Positions 25,747 to 34,733 of a DNA stretch of 64,000 bases are shown here, one piece after another. This DNA is from Myxococcales bacterium. GTDB taxonomy: Bacteria > Myxococcota_A > Polyangia > Polyangiales > Ga0077539. The notes under the pieces are model-generated. The model saw nothing but the letters and a program-made list of their open reading frames with translations, was not told the DNA's origin and did no database searches. The stretch covers positions 107,540 through 171,539 of the forward strand of contig JAEUKI010000071.1 of assembly GCA_016793325.1 (NCBI GenBank). The letters are read 5' to 3'. Each line of letters begins with the position of its first letter. Position 1 is the stretch's first letter. The translations under genes and the position numbers were made by a program.

Positions 25747-28233
25747 GTGAAGCTACGAACCGCAGTCGCCCTCGTGCTGGTCTCGCTGATGACCTTCATC
25801 GCGAGCCTGTCCGTCGCGCAGACGCGCCCGCGTCCTGGAACGATCCTGCCGGGCATCACGCGCCCGAACAACGCTCTCCCTCCGTTTCCGCAGCCGCAGA
25901 CGGGCACGACGCCCGGCACGACGCCGGGCACTGGCGCGGCGGGACAGCCGAACCTCCGCGAGTTCGAGGGCGGGATCGACTATCAGCCGTTGCCCGCGGG
26001 CGCGCGCATCACGTTCAACCTTCAGGACGCGGACCTGCCCGACCTCGTGCGCGCGATCGGGAACATCACCGGCCGAAGGTTCATCATTTCGGGCAAGGCG
26101 CGGTCGATCAAAGCGACGATCTACTCGCCGACGAAGGTCTCTCCCGCCGAGGCGTACCAGGCCTTCTTGAGCGTCTTGCAGACCAACGGGATGACCGTCG
26201 TTCCGTCGGGGCGCTACCTGAAGATCGAGGACAGCGCGGGCATCGCGACGCAGCCCGTCCCGCTCTACAACGCTGGCGAGCAGACGCCGGGCGAGGATCG
26301 ATTCGTCACACGAATTCATCGACTGCGGAATATGACCGCTGAAAACGCGGCGCAGCTGCTCTCTCACTTCAAGTCGCAAGCGGGCGACATCACGCCGTAC
26401 GCGGGCACCAACACCGTCGTCCTCACGGACACGGGCATGAACATCCGCCGCATGATGTCGATCCTCGCCGAGGTGGACGTGCCCTCGATCGGCGAGCAGA
26501 TCTGGGTCGAGCGGCTGCAGTACATCCCAGCCTCCGAAGCGGTTCAGCGCATCAACGAGGTGCTCGGGACGACGGGCGGGGCGGCCGCGGCGGGCGCGAC
26601 GGGCGCGCCGGGGTCCGACGTTCGACTCGCGAGGCTCGTGGCCGAAGAGCGCAGCAACTCGGTCATGATCGTCGCGACCGAGCGCATGTACCAGCGCGTG
26701 CTCGAGATCATCCGGACGATCGATCGTCCGTCCGCGCAAGAGGCAGGAAACATCCACGTCTACGCGGTGCAGCACGCGGACGCCGAAGAGCTCGCCAACA
26801 CGGTGAACAACATCGTGTCCGGCGGCCGTCAGGCCGGGCAGGCGGCGGGCCAGCGCGGCGCATCGACGGTGTTCGAAGGATCGATTCGCATCACGGCGGA
26901 CAAGCGAACGAACTCGATCGTGGTGACGAGCACGGCGCGGGACTTCATCGAAGTGCGCACGATCCTCGAGCGGCTCGATCGCTCGCGGCGGCAGGTGTTC
27001 ATCGAAGCCGCGGTGATGGAGCTCGAGGTCACGAGCGGAAACACGTTCGGCGTGAGCTTTCACGGCGGATCGCAGCTGACGAACTTCTTGGGCATCCCGG
27101 GCGCGACGATCCCCCTCGGCGGGTTTCAGGCGCAGAACTCGATTCAGTTTCCTGCGTCGCAGGAGCTGCTCACGGGCCTGGCGCTCGGCATCCGCGGCCC
27201 GGCGATCCCCAACCTCAACCTCGGAATCCCTGGATTTACCCTGGGCATTCCCGCGTTCGGCATCGTGCTCCGCGCGCTCGCAGACAACGGCGACGCCGAC
27301 GTGCTCGCGACGCCGTCGATCATCGCGACCGACAACGAGCCCGCGGACATCAACGTGGGCGCGAACATCGCGCTGCAGAACAACGTTGGCGGACTCGGCG
27401 CGGCGGCGGGCGCGGCGGGCGCGCAGGGCGCGGGCGCGCTCGGGTTGCTCGGCGCGTTCGGCGGCTTCTCTGCGCCGCGCGGCGACGTGGGAACGAAGAT
27501 CCGCATCGTCCCCCACATCAACGACTCGAACGAAGTGCGCCTCGAGATCGACGAAGAGATCTCCGAGGCGGGCGCGGCCGAGGGAGCGCTCGGCGTCGTT
27601 CCCATCAACCGTCGTACGGCCAAGACCAAGGTGGTCGTGCAGGATCAGCAGACCGTCGTGATCGGCGGGCTCATCCGAAACGCGGTCCGTCGCTCGGCGA
27701 CGCGCATCCCGATCCTCGGCGATCTGCCGCTCATCGGCGCGCTCTTCCGCAACGAGACTCGCCGCGTCGAGCGCCGCAATCTCTTGCTCTTCATGACGCC
27801 CTACGTGATCCGCGACCAGAGCGACCTCCGCCGGATCTTCGAGCGCAAGATGCGCGAGCGTCAGGAGTTTCTCGATCGATACTTCGTGCTCTCGTCGAAC
27901 AACAACGTGCGACCCGAGGTCGACTACACGCGCACCAACGGGCTCGTCGAAGAGATTCGCCAGGCGATTCGCCAGCAGCGCGAAGAGCAAGAGCGCGAGG
28001 TGCTCAGCCTCGAGCGCGCTCCGCCGCAGCACCGCGCGGCCGCTCCGCTCGAGCTACCGCCGGGTCCTGTTGTGTCGGGCGGCGTGAGCGCGTCGGCCAC
28101 GGTGAGCACCGCGCCGGTGACGTCCGACAGCGCCCCGAGCGCGACGGGCAGCGCGGGAACGACGGCTCCTACAGCGCCGCCCATTCGCCTCCCTCTGCTC
28201 GGGCGGCCTGTGTCGCCGCAAGGTCCGCAGTGA
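25747..28233 (+). CDS. gspD: T2SS outer-membrane secretin GspD
   Basis: 828 residues, GTG start, signal peptide (VALVLVSLMTFIASLSVAQ). The periplasmic N0 domain (ITFNLQDADLPDLVRAIGNITG) and repeated N1-N3 domains follow, then the secretin core. The core includes RQVFIEAAVMELEV, the conserved end IPILGDLPLIGALFR near residue 652, and LLLFMTPYVIRD. A Pro/Thr/Ala-rich C-terminal tail of about 75 residues may bind a pilotin. It forms the outer-membrane exit channel. The Gly/Ala-rich segment around residues 545-570 (AAAGAAGAQGAGALG) is unusually long for a secretin loop. Confidence 0.95.
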   Translation: MKLRTAVALVLVSLMTFIASLSVAQTRPRPGTILPGITRPNNALPPFPQPQTGTTPGTTPGTGAAGQPNLREFEGGIDYQPLPAGARITFNLQDADLPDLVRAIGNITGRRFIISGKARSIKATIYSPTKVSPAEAYQAFLSVLQTNGMTVVPSGRYLKIEDSAGIATQPVPLYNAGEQTPGEDRFVTRIHRLRNMTAENAAQLLSHFKSQAGDITPYAGTNTVVLTDTGMNIRRMMSILAEVDVPSIGEQIWVERLQYIPASEAVQRINEVLGTTGGAAAAGATGAPGSDVRLARLVAEERSNSVMIVATERMYQRVLEIIRTIDRPSAQEAGNIHVYAVQHADAEELANTVNNIVSGGRQAGQAAGQRGASTVFEGSIRITADKRTNSIVVTSTARDFIEVRTILERLDRSRRQVFIEAAVMELEVTSGNTFGVSFHGGSQLTNFLGIPGATIPLGGFQAQNSIQFPASQELLTGLALGIRGPAIPNLNLGIPGFTLGIPAFGIVLRALADNGDADVLATPSIIATDNEPADINVGANIALQNNVGGLGAAAGAAGAQGAGALGLLGAFGGFSAPRGDVGTKIRIVPHINDSNEVRLEIDEEISEAGAAEGALGVVPINRRTAKTKVVVQDQQTVVIGGLIRNAVRRSATRIPILGDLPLIGALFRNETRRVERRNLLLFMTPYVIRDQSDLRRIFERKMRERQEFLDRYFVLSSNNNVRPEVDYTRTNGLVEEIRQAIRQQREEQEREVLSLERAPPQHRAAAPLELPPGPVVSGGVSASATVSTAPVTSDSAPSATGSAGTTAPTAPPIRLPLLGRPVSPQGPQ

Positions 28234-28298
28234 GTCACACTGGCGGACCTGCTCTTCGCTTCGAACGCTGACCTCCAAGCCCTCTATCGCTCGACGCC

Positions 28299-30095
28299 AT
28301 GCAACAGAACGTTCGATTCATCGGCGAGATCCTGAAGCGCGCGGGAACCATCGACCCCGAGGCGATCGACGAGATCGTCTCGACGCTCGAGCGCGAAGGG
28401 CGCGGAGCGAAGCTGCCCGACGCGCTCGTTCGCTCGGGCAAGAGCGACGAAGAGACCATCGCGCAAGCGCTCGGCGAGGGCTTCGGGCTGCGCGTGCAGC
28501 TCGAGGTCGCCAACGACAAAATCCCGCGCGAAATGCTCACCGAACGCGCGTTCGACTTCGGCTTCGCGCGCTCGCACCAGATGCTCCCGCTCTACTTCGC
28601 GGGCGACATGTTGGTCGTCGGCGTGGCCGATCCGCTCGACACGTGGGGGCTCGATGACCTGCGCGAGCGCATGGGCTTCGAGCTCGAGCCCGTGGTCGTC
28701 CCTGCGACGAAGCTCATGGACGCGCTCTCGTGGACGCAGACGCAGATCGAGCGCGCGGGGCACCTGCAAGACGACGGGCAAAACTCCGAGCCCGACGAGA
28801 TCCGCCAAGAGATCCTCGAGAGCGACGACGACGCGCAGATCATCCGTTGGGTCAACTCGCTCTTCGTCGAGGCGCTCAAGGACCGCGCGACGGACATCCA
28901 CGTGCAGCCCGACGACAACCAGGTGACGGTGCGCTTTCGCGTCGACGGTGATCTCCGCGAGGTGCGAACGACGCCGCGGCGATTTCTTCCGGCGATCGTC
29001 GCGCGCATCAAAGTGCTCTCGGGCTTGAACATCGCGGAGAAGCGCCTGCCGCAAGACGGACGATACGGCTTCAAAATGGGCGGCAAAAACGTGGACATCC
29101 GCGTCTCGACCATCCCGATCGGCAACGACCGCGGCGAGCGCGTCGTGATGCGAATCCTCAACAAGTCGTCGATCCAGCTGAGCCTCACGGACCTCGGGTT
29201 CGCGCCCGATCGCTTGGCGCTCATGTACTCGCTGATCGAGCAGCCGCACGGGATCGTGCTCGTCACGGGCCCGACGGGCTCGGGAAAGACCACGACGCTC
29301 TACGCGTGCTTGAACCGCATCAACCGCGCGGACCTCAACATCCTCACGGCTGAAGACCCGATCGAGTACGACCTGCGAGGCATCTCGCAGATGCAGGTCA
29401 ACTCCAAGATCGGGCTGACGTTCGCGTCGTGTCTGCGCGCGTTTTTGCGGCAAGACCCGGACGTGATCATGGTCGGCGAGATCCGCGACAAAGAGACCGC
29501 TGAGATCGCCGTGCAAGCGTCGCTCACGGGACACTTGGTGCTCTCGACGATCCACACAAACGACTCTGCGGGAGCGCTGCCTCGCCTCGCGGAGATGGGG
29601 ATCGAGAGCTTTCACATCGCCTCGACGTTGCAGGCGGCGCTCGCGCAGCGGCTCGTTCGCGTGCTCTGCTCGCACTGCAAAGAGCGGCACATGACGAGCG
29701 AGCAGGACTGGGCGCGGCTCGGGCTCGATCGATCGCGCGCGCTCACGCGCGTGACCAAGGCGCCGACGAAGTACGGCTCGAGCGCGTTCGGCGGATCGCC
29801 GGCGGGGCACTTGCTGCAGGACCTCGCGGAGGGAAGGCGCGTTCCCGCGTATCGCGCGGTGGGGTGCCCGAAGTGCCAGGGCACAGGATTCATGGGGCGA
29901 ACGGGCATCTACGAGCTGCTGCTCGTGACGGACGCGGTGCGCGGTCTGACGCTGAAGAGCGCAGACAGCGTGACGATCCGCCGCGCGGGCATCGAAGAGG
30001 GCATGGACACGCTGCGCGACGACGGCGCGCGCAAAGTGCTCGAGGGAATCACCACCATCGAAGAGGTCCTCGCGGCGACGCAGGACGAGCACTGA
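28299..30095 (+). CDS. gspE: T2SS assembly ATPase GspE
   Basis: 598 residues. An N-terminal domain interacts with GspL. The ATPase core has Walker A GPTGSGKTTTLYA near residue 323, the Asp box TAEDPIEYD, Walker B PDVIMVGEIRD near residue 387, and a His box (STIHTNDSAGALPRL). It then carries the zinc module CSHC...CPKC before GTGFMGRTGIYELL. The spacing between the two cysteine pairs is about 62 residues, roughly double that of well-known GspE proteins, so the zinc loop is expanded. It powers pseudopilus growth from the cytoplasm. Confidence 0.95.
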   Translation: MQQNVRFIGEILKRAGTIDPEAIDEIVSTLEREGRGAKLPDALVRSGKSDEETIAQALGEGFGLRVQLEVANDKIPREMLTERAFDFGFARSHQMLPLYFAGDMLVVGVADPLDTWGLDDLRERMGFELEPVVVPATKLMDALSWTQTQIERAGHLQDDGQNSEPDEIRQEILESDDDAQIIRWVNSLFVEALKDRATDIHVQPDDNQVTVRFRVDGDLREVRTTPRRFLPAIVARIKVLSGLNIAEKRLPQDGRYGFKMGGKNVDIRVSTIPIGNDRGERVVMRILNKSSIQLSLTDLGFAPDRLALMYSLIEQPHGIVLVTGPTGSGKTTTLYACLNRINRADLNILTAEDPIEYDLRGISQMQVNSKIGLTFASCLRAFLRQDPDVIMVGEIRDKETAEIAVQASLTGHLVLSTIHTNDSAGALPRLAEMGIESFHIASTLQAALAQRLVRVLCSHCKERHMTSEQDWARLGLDRSRALTRVTKAPTKYGSSAFGGSPAGHLLQDLAEGRRVPAYRAVGCPKCQGTGFMGRTGIYELLLVTDAVRGLTLKSADSVTIRRAGIEEGMDTLRDDGARKVLEGITTIEEVLAATQDEH

Positions 30096-30104
30096 GGGCG
30101 ATCG

Positions 30105-31418
30105 ATGGCAGTCTTCGCGTACACCGGCGTCAACGACAAGGGCCGCACCGTCCGAGGGACGATCGACGCGGACAGCGAAAAGTCTGTGCGTCAGCTCCTG
30201 CGCAAGCAGGGCGTGTACGTCGAAGAGGCGCGCGCGCTCGCGGGCGACGCCAAGCGCGCGGGCGGAGACGCGAGGGCGAATCCGAAGGGCAAGGTCGCGG
30301 GAGCTCGCGCGCTCGCGGCGCTCGGCGCTGTCTCGAGCGCGCCGACGTTTCAAGCGATCTTCGCGGCCATCAAGAAGGCTGCGTCGAGCTCGCAGCGGCA
30401 CGTGGCCGTGGCGACGCGACAGCTCGCGACGCTCTTGAAGGCAGGGATTCCGCTGCCCGAAGCGCTCTCGGCGGTGACCGAGCAGGTCGACCACAAAGAG
30501 CTCCAAGCGGCGTTCGAAATCGTGGGCGTGAAGGTCCGCGAAGGCATCTCCTTCGCGAAGGCGCTCGAAGAGCACCCGTCGTACTTCGAGCCGCTGTACG
30601 TGAACATGGTGGCCGCCGGCGAGATGTCCGGCAACCTCGAGGGCGTGCTCGCGCGGCTCGCGGACTTCATTGAATCCCAGGTAAAACTCAAGGGAAAGAT
30701 CACCGGCGCGATGGCCTACCCCGCGTTCATGGCGGTGTTCGGCTCGGCCATCATCGGCGTGCTCATGGTGGTGGTCGTCCCGAAGGTCTCGGCGATCTTC
30801 GCGGACTTTCAGAAGTCGCTTCCCTGGTACACCGAGCTGCTCATCGCGGTCTCGGGCTTCGTCGGCCGCTGGTGGTGGCTCCTGATGCTCGGCGCGATCG
30901 TGGGGTTCGGCGCCTTCTTGCGGTGGAAGCGCACGCCCGAGGGCTCGTATCGCTGGGACGAGATCGTGCTGAAGCTCCCGATGCTCGGCGAGCTCGCGAG
31001 GATGGTGGCGGTCACGCGCTTCACGCGCACGCTCGCGACGCTGCTCTCGTCGGGCGTTCAGCTCGTCAAAGCGATGGAGATCGTGAAGAACGTCCTCGGC
31101 AACCGCGTGCTCGAAGCGGTGGTGACCGACGCGACCGCGAGCATCAAAGAGGGCGAGAGCATCGCCGAGCCGCTCAAGCGCTCGGGGCGGTTTCCGAAGC
31201 TCGTCGTGCAAATGATCTCGATCGGCGAGCGCTCGGGCGACCTAGAGGGCATGCTCGTCGCGGTGAGCGACAACTACGACGGGATCATCGACGCGCGCGT
31301 GACTTTGCTCACGAGCATGCTCGAGCCCATGATGATCGCGGCGATGGGCGGGACCGCGGCGGCCGTCGCGTTTTCGATCTTGATGCCGCTCATGCAGCTC
31401 AACGAGTTCGTGCAGTGA
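30105..31418 (+). CDS. gspF: T2SS inner-membrane platform protein GspF
   Basis: 437 residues, start 9 nt after gspE. Two homologous cytoplasmic T2SSF domains (ATRQLATLLKAGIPLPEALSAV and TRFTRTLATLLSSGVQLVKAM) alternate with three membrane helices (for example GSAIIGVLMVVVVPKV and WWWLLMLGAIVGFGAFL). Its family role is to couple GspE to the pseudopilins. A low-complexity Ala/Gly/Lys-rich insert (residues 44-85) is not typical of GspF. Confidence 0.95.
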   Translation: MAVFAYTGVNDKGRTVRGTIDADSEKSVRQLLRKQGVYVEEARALAGDAKRAGGDARANPKGKVAGARALAALGAVSSAPTFQAIFAAIKKAASSSQRHVAVATRQLATLLKAGIPLPEALSAVTEQVDHKELQAAFEIVGVKVREGISFAKALEEHPSYFEPLYVNMVAAGEMSGNLEGVLARLADFIESQVKLKGKITGAMAYPAFMAVFGSAIIGVLMVVVVPKVSAIFADFQKSLPWYTELLIAVSGFVGRWWWLLMLGAIVGFGAFLRWKRTPEGSYRWDEIVLKLPMLGELARMVAVTRFTRTLATLLSSGVQLVKAMEIVKNVLGNRVLEAVVTDATASIKEGESIAEPLKRSGRFPKLVVQMISIGERSGDLEGMLVAVSDNYDGIIDARVTLLTSMLEPMMIAAMGGTAAAVAFSILMPLMQLNEFVQ

Positions 31419-31430
31419 GGCCGATGCGCG

Positions 31431-31877
31431 ATGGCGAGCACGAACCACAACAAACGTACGCGGAGCGCTTCGGAGCGACTGCTCTTTCCGTGGGAGACGC
31501 CGGGCGAGGGCGCGATGCGACGCGCGCGGCGCGGGGCGCGTCCTGCGTTGATCGCGGCGGTCGTGTTCGCGGCGCTCTTCGCCCTCGCGCGGGTTCACCA
31601 AGAGCGTCGCGCGATCTTCGCGACGCGCGCGGCGATCGCCACGGTGATGCGCGCGGTCGAGGCCTATCGCGCGGACCACGATGGCCGCTGCCCGCTCAGC
31701 GCCGAGCAGCTCGTCGCGCCGCCGGACGGCGTTCAGCCGTACCTGCGCCGCGTCCCCACGGACGGCTGGGGACGAACGCTGAGAATTCAGTGCCCAGGCC
31801 GGAAGAACCCGGACACCGCGGACGTCTCTTCTTCGGGACCTACGGGGAGCTTCGACGACCCCTCGCAAGTGTTCTGA
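31431..31877 (+). CDS. Orphan pseudopilin-like protein (GspG C-terminal-like, no prepilin motif)
   Basis: 148 residues inside the T2SS operon between gspF and gspG. The N-terminus is basic (TNHNKRTRSASERL), then a single membrane helix (PALIAAVVFAALFALARV). It lacks the G-F-T-L-x-E prepilin peptidase site that all the other pseudopilins here keep. The rest looks like the globular part of GspG: YRADHDGRCPLSAEQLV, PYLRRVPTDGWGRTLRIQCPG, and a GPTGSFDDPS tail resembling the calcium loop. It could be a membrane-anchored GspG paralogue, an assembly inhibitor, or an accessory pilin. Function is unassigned. Confidence 0.75.
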   Translation: MASTNHNKRTRSASERLLFPWETPGEGAMRRARRGARPALIAAVVFAALFALARVHQERRAIFATRAAIATVMRAVEAYRADHDGRCPLSAEQLVAPPDGVQPYLRRVPTDGWGRTLRIQCPGRKNPDTADVSSSGPTGSFDDPSQVF

Positions 31878-31951
31878 CGACAAACACCGAACCGACTACT
31901 TGAAAGTGTGTGCTGACCATGACTGAGCACGCTTCTCCAAAGGAGATCACG

Positions 31952-32401
31952 ATGACGACGGCGAACAAGAGCGCGGCCAAGAAGGGCTCCGCGCGCAAGA
32001 GCACAAAGCGCTTCTCGCGATGGATGGCCAAGGCGCACAAGGGCCTGACGCTCATCGAGATCATGATCGTGATCGCGATCATCGCGATGATCGGCGGCGG
32101 CGTGACGTTCGCGTTTCAGCAGCAGCGTCGGGCGCAGAAATCGCAGGCGATGTCGGATGCGAGGCAGATCCGCTCGATCGCGCAGATGTACTACAACGAG
32201 CACCGCGAGGCGTGCCCGACGATTCAGTCGCTGATCTCTGCGGGAGAGATGGACACGCGCACGAAGACCAACGACCCGTGGGGCAAGCCCTTTTCTGTCG
32301 TGTGCAACGGCGACGAGCTCGACGTGACGTCGAACGGGCCGGACGGGCAAGCGGGCTCGGCGGACGACATCACCACGGCGGCTGCGCGCCAGGGCAACTG
32401 A
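31952..32401 (+). CDS. gspG: Major pseudopilin GspG
   Basis: 149 residues. AAAGGAGA lies 6-8 nt before ATG 31952, the clearest ribosome site in the operon. The leader is long (about 30 residues, Lys-rich) and ends KAHKG, then the mature N-terminus LTLIEIMIVIAIIAMIGGG, with the cleavage Gly and Glu5. The globular domain carries ACPTIQSL, KTNDPWGKPFSVVC and the GPDGQAGSADDI loop (calcium-binding type). It polymerises into the pseudopilus. The long, Lys-rich leader is atypical; most GspG leaders are under 10 residues. Confidence 0.92.
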   Translation: MTTANKSAAKKGSARKSTKRFSRWMAKAHKGLTLIEIMIVIAIIAMIGGGVTFAFQQQRRAQKSQAMSDARQIRSIAQMYYNEHREACPTIQSLISAGEMDTRTKTNDPWGKPFSVVCNGDELDVTSNGPDGQAGSADDITTAAARQGN

Positions 32402-32420
32402 GGACGTTCGGAGACCCTCT

Positions 32421-33107
32421 GTGAAGCGACACGCGCACGCCGGAATGACCCTGATCGAGATCATGATCGTCGTTGCGATCATGGGCATGCTCGCGTCTGG
32501 GGTCTTGTTCGGCGCGGGCGCGCTTCCGAGGGCGCGGCTCAGGTCGTCGTCGATGCGCCTCGCGGCGGCGTACCGCTTCGCGTACGTCCACGCGCTCACC
32601 AGCGGAAAGACCACCCGCGTGAGCTTCACCGTCGGCGCTTCGACCATTCGCATCGAAGAGAGCGACGACGCGATGCAGCTCGACCCGCGAGATCCATTGC
32701 GCGCGGGCGGCGCCGAGCAGATCGAAGCCGCGGCGGCGCAGATGGCGGACGCGATTCAAAACCTCCGTCCCCGCGCGCCGAGGGCGCAGTTTACGGCGAT
32801 TAGTGGTGCGCGTTTTCGACCGCGCGACCTCGACGACGGCGTCGTGTTCGCGCGGCTCTACAGCCAGCACAGCGAAGAGGCGCAGCAAGAGGGCCCCGGG
32901 CACGTGTACTTCTTCGCGGGCGGCCAGGCCGAGCGAAGCGTCGTTCACCTGCGAAATGGCAGGGGAGAAGTGTTTTCGGTGCTGCTCGACCCGATGACGG
33001 GTCGCGCCGAAGTGATGGACCGGGCCGTCGAGCCTCCGCAGTCCGAAGAGCGCGAGGACGTCGAGACCGACTCGCGCGAGCGCGTGCTCAGGGAGACGAC
33101 CCAATGA
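32421..33107 (+). CDS. gspH: Minor pseudopilin GspH
   Basis: 228 residues, GTG start. Short leader KRHAHAG, then MTLIEIMIVVAIMGMLASG. A helix with RLRSSSMRLAAAYRFAYVHAL matches the GspH pattern for the early helix and first strands (SFTVGASTIRIEES). It has a long acidic C-terminal tail. The protein is longer than typical GspH (about 170). The stop overlaps the next start (ATGA). Confidence 0.8.
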   Translation: MKRHAHAGMTLIEIMIVVAIMGMLASGVLFGAGALPRARLRSSSMRLAAAYRFAYVHALTSGKTTRVSFTVGASTIRIEESDDAMQLDPRDPLRAGGAEQIEAAAAQMADAIQNLRPRAPRAQFTAISGARFRPRDLDDGVVFARLYSQHSEEAQQEGPGHVYFFAGGQAERSVVHLRNGRGEVFSVLLDPMTGRAEVMDRAVEPPQSEEREDVETDSRERVLRETTQ

Positions 33108-33991
33108 GCGCGAAGGCCGCCGTCGATCGCGAGAGCAAAGACGAGCGCCGCGCGCGGCTTCGCCGTCGTCGCAAGGCGCTCGGGGTCACGATGTTCGGCT
33201 TCACGCTGCTCGAGGTGATGATCGCGACGGCGATCCTCGCGATGGGTCTCGCGTCGGTGTTCGGCAGCAACGTGATCGCGGCGCGGCGCGTGGCGCACGC
33301 GCGAATGATCACGCAAGCGACGATGGTCGGTCAGTGCCGGATGACCCAAGTCGAAGCGTGGATTCGCAAGAACCAGCTCCCGCAGACCGATCAGCGCGTG
33401 GACGATCCTCCGGAGATGGGCGGCGATCGCTGCTGCGAAGCGCCGTTTACCTGCGAGGCCAACGTCGACAAGATCGAGCTGCCCAATCCCCCCGAGGTGA
33501 GCAGCGACGCTGCGAGTCAGCTCTTGGGATCGGCGACGAGCGCGCTCTCGGGCTCGCAGTTCGGCGCGCAGGGCGCGCAAGGCGCTGGTGGTGCGAACCC
33601 GCTCGGAGCGCTCGCGGGAGCGCTCGGTGGGCTCGGCGGCGCAGGCGCTTCGGCGCCGGGCCAGGGCGCGATGGGCTCGGGATCGGGCGCGCCCGACGTG
33701 CGCGGCGCGCAGGCGGCGGTGCTCGCGGGGATCTATCCGTCGCTCAAGCCGCTGCTCGAAGGCGCGATCCGCCGCGTCACCGTCCGCGTCGCGTGGAACG
33801 AGGGCTCCCGCGAATACAGCTTCGACCTCGTTCAATACGTGACGAACCCAGGGCAGACGCTGCAGTCCGGGGCGAACATGCCGGGCGTTCCCACGGACGC
33901 GTTGAACAGCTTGTTGGGTGGTGGAGCGCTTCCGGGCGCGGGCGGAGCAGGTCTCGGAACGGGCACGACGCCGGGGCAGGGCATCCGATGA
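33104..33991 (+). CDS. gspI: Minor pseudopilin GspI
   Basis: 295 residues. A basic leader of about 30 residues ends MFG, then FTLLEVMIATAILAMGLASVFG with the expected Glu5. The following RRVAHARMITQATMVGQCRMTQVE is typical of GspI helices. A Gly/Ala/Gln-rich insert (about residues 140-205) makes the protein more than twice the usual length (about 125). It also contains a Cys cluster (DRCCEAPFTCEA). GspI is thought to nucleate the pseudopilus tip with GspJ and GspK. It is linked to neighbours by ATGA overlaps at both ends. Confidence 0.85.
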   Translation: MSAKAAVDRESKDERRARLRRRRKALGVTMFGFTLLEVMIATAILAMGLASVFGSNVIAARRVAHARMITQATMVGQCRMTQVEAWIRKNQLPQTDQRVDDPPEMGGDRCCEAPFTCEANVDKIELPNPPEVSSDAASQLLGSATSALSGSQFGAQGAQGAGGANPLGALAGALGGLGGAGASAPGQGAMGSGSGAPDVRGAQAAVLAGIYPSLKPLLEGAIRRVTVRVAWNEGSREYSFDLVQYVTNPGQTLQSGANMPGVPTDALNSLLGGGALPGAGGAGLGTGTTPGQGIR

Positions 33992-34707
33992 AGCGCCACA
34001 TCGAACCGAAGCGACGCGCGCGCGCGGGCATGACCCTGCTCGAAGTGATCGTGGCGACGGGCGTGTTCGCGATGATGGGCCTGATGCTGCTCACGGCGTT
34101 TACGCACACGGGCCGGATGCGCGATCGCTTGAGCGCGCGCATGGACCGCGATCACCAAGCGCGCACCGCGATTCAACGGCTCTCGCGCGACCTGCGCGGC
34201 GCGTTTCTGTCGGCGCACACCAACGGCGCAAATCCCGGGCAAAACACAGTGCTCACGGCGTTCGTGGCGCGCGAGGGGCTCAACGGCGATCAGCTCGAGC
34301 TCACGGCATTTACGCACCGAAGGCTGCGCCGCGGCGCGCACGAGGGCGACGCGTGCGAGGTCGGCTACCGCGTGACCGAGCGACGCAACGCGCAGCGCAC
34401 GACGTACGACCTCATGCGTCGCGCCACGACGCGCATCGACAACGACCCGCAGCGCGGCGGGACGCTCGACGTCCTCGCGCAAGACGTGGGCCTGTTCGAC
34501 CTGAAATTCTTCGACGAGACCACGAATCAGTGGATCGAAAACTGGAGCACGATGAGCCCCACGGGGCAGCCCGCGCGTCTTCCGCAGCGGGTGCGGATCA
34601 TCCTCGAACTCAAGGACGAGGGTGAGCGCCGTCGACGGTACGTGACCGAGACGCCTGTGATGATCCAATCGATGTTGCGCTTCGCGCTTCCCCTCGATTG
34701 GCGTTGA
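33988..34707 (+). CDS. gspJ: Minor pseudopilin GspJ
   Basis: 239 residues. Leader ends RARAG, then MTLLEVIVATGVFAMMGLMLL (prepilin site with Glu5). The helix RLSARMDRDHQARTAIQRLSRD and the later SMLRFALPLDWR fit GspJ. It overlaps the gspI stop by 4 nt. Partners are GspI and GspK in the tip complex. Confidence 0.88.
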   Translation: MKRHIEPKRRARAGMTLLEVIVATGVFAMMGLMLLTAFTHTGRMRDRLSARMDRDHQARTAIQRLSRDLRGAFLSAHTNGANPGQNTVLTAFVAREGLNGDQLELTAFTHRRLRRGAHEGDACEVGYRVTERRNAQRTTYDLMRRATTRIDNDPQRGGTLDVLAQDVGLFDLKFFDETTNQWIENWSTMSPTGQPARLPQRVRIILELKDEGERRRRYVTETPVMIQSMLRFALPLDWR

Positions 34708-34733
34708 GTTCTTCGACTGCGAGCGACACCCAC

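Noticed and set aside
25753..28032. A 759-codon open frame antisense to gspD
   Set aside because: Long antisense frames are expected in high-G+C genes; the product is low-complexity Arg/Asp/Val-rich and gspD on the other strand is unmistakable.
28284..31211. A 975-codon open frame antisense to gspE and gspF
   Set aside because: It is the shadow of two clear T2SS genes and has no recognisable domains.
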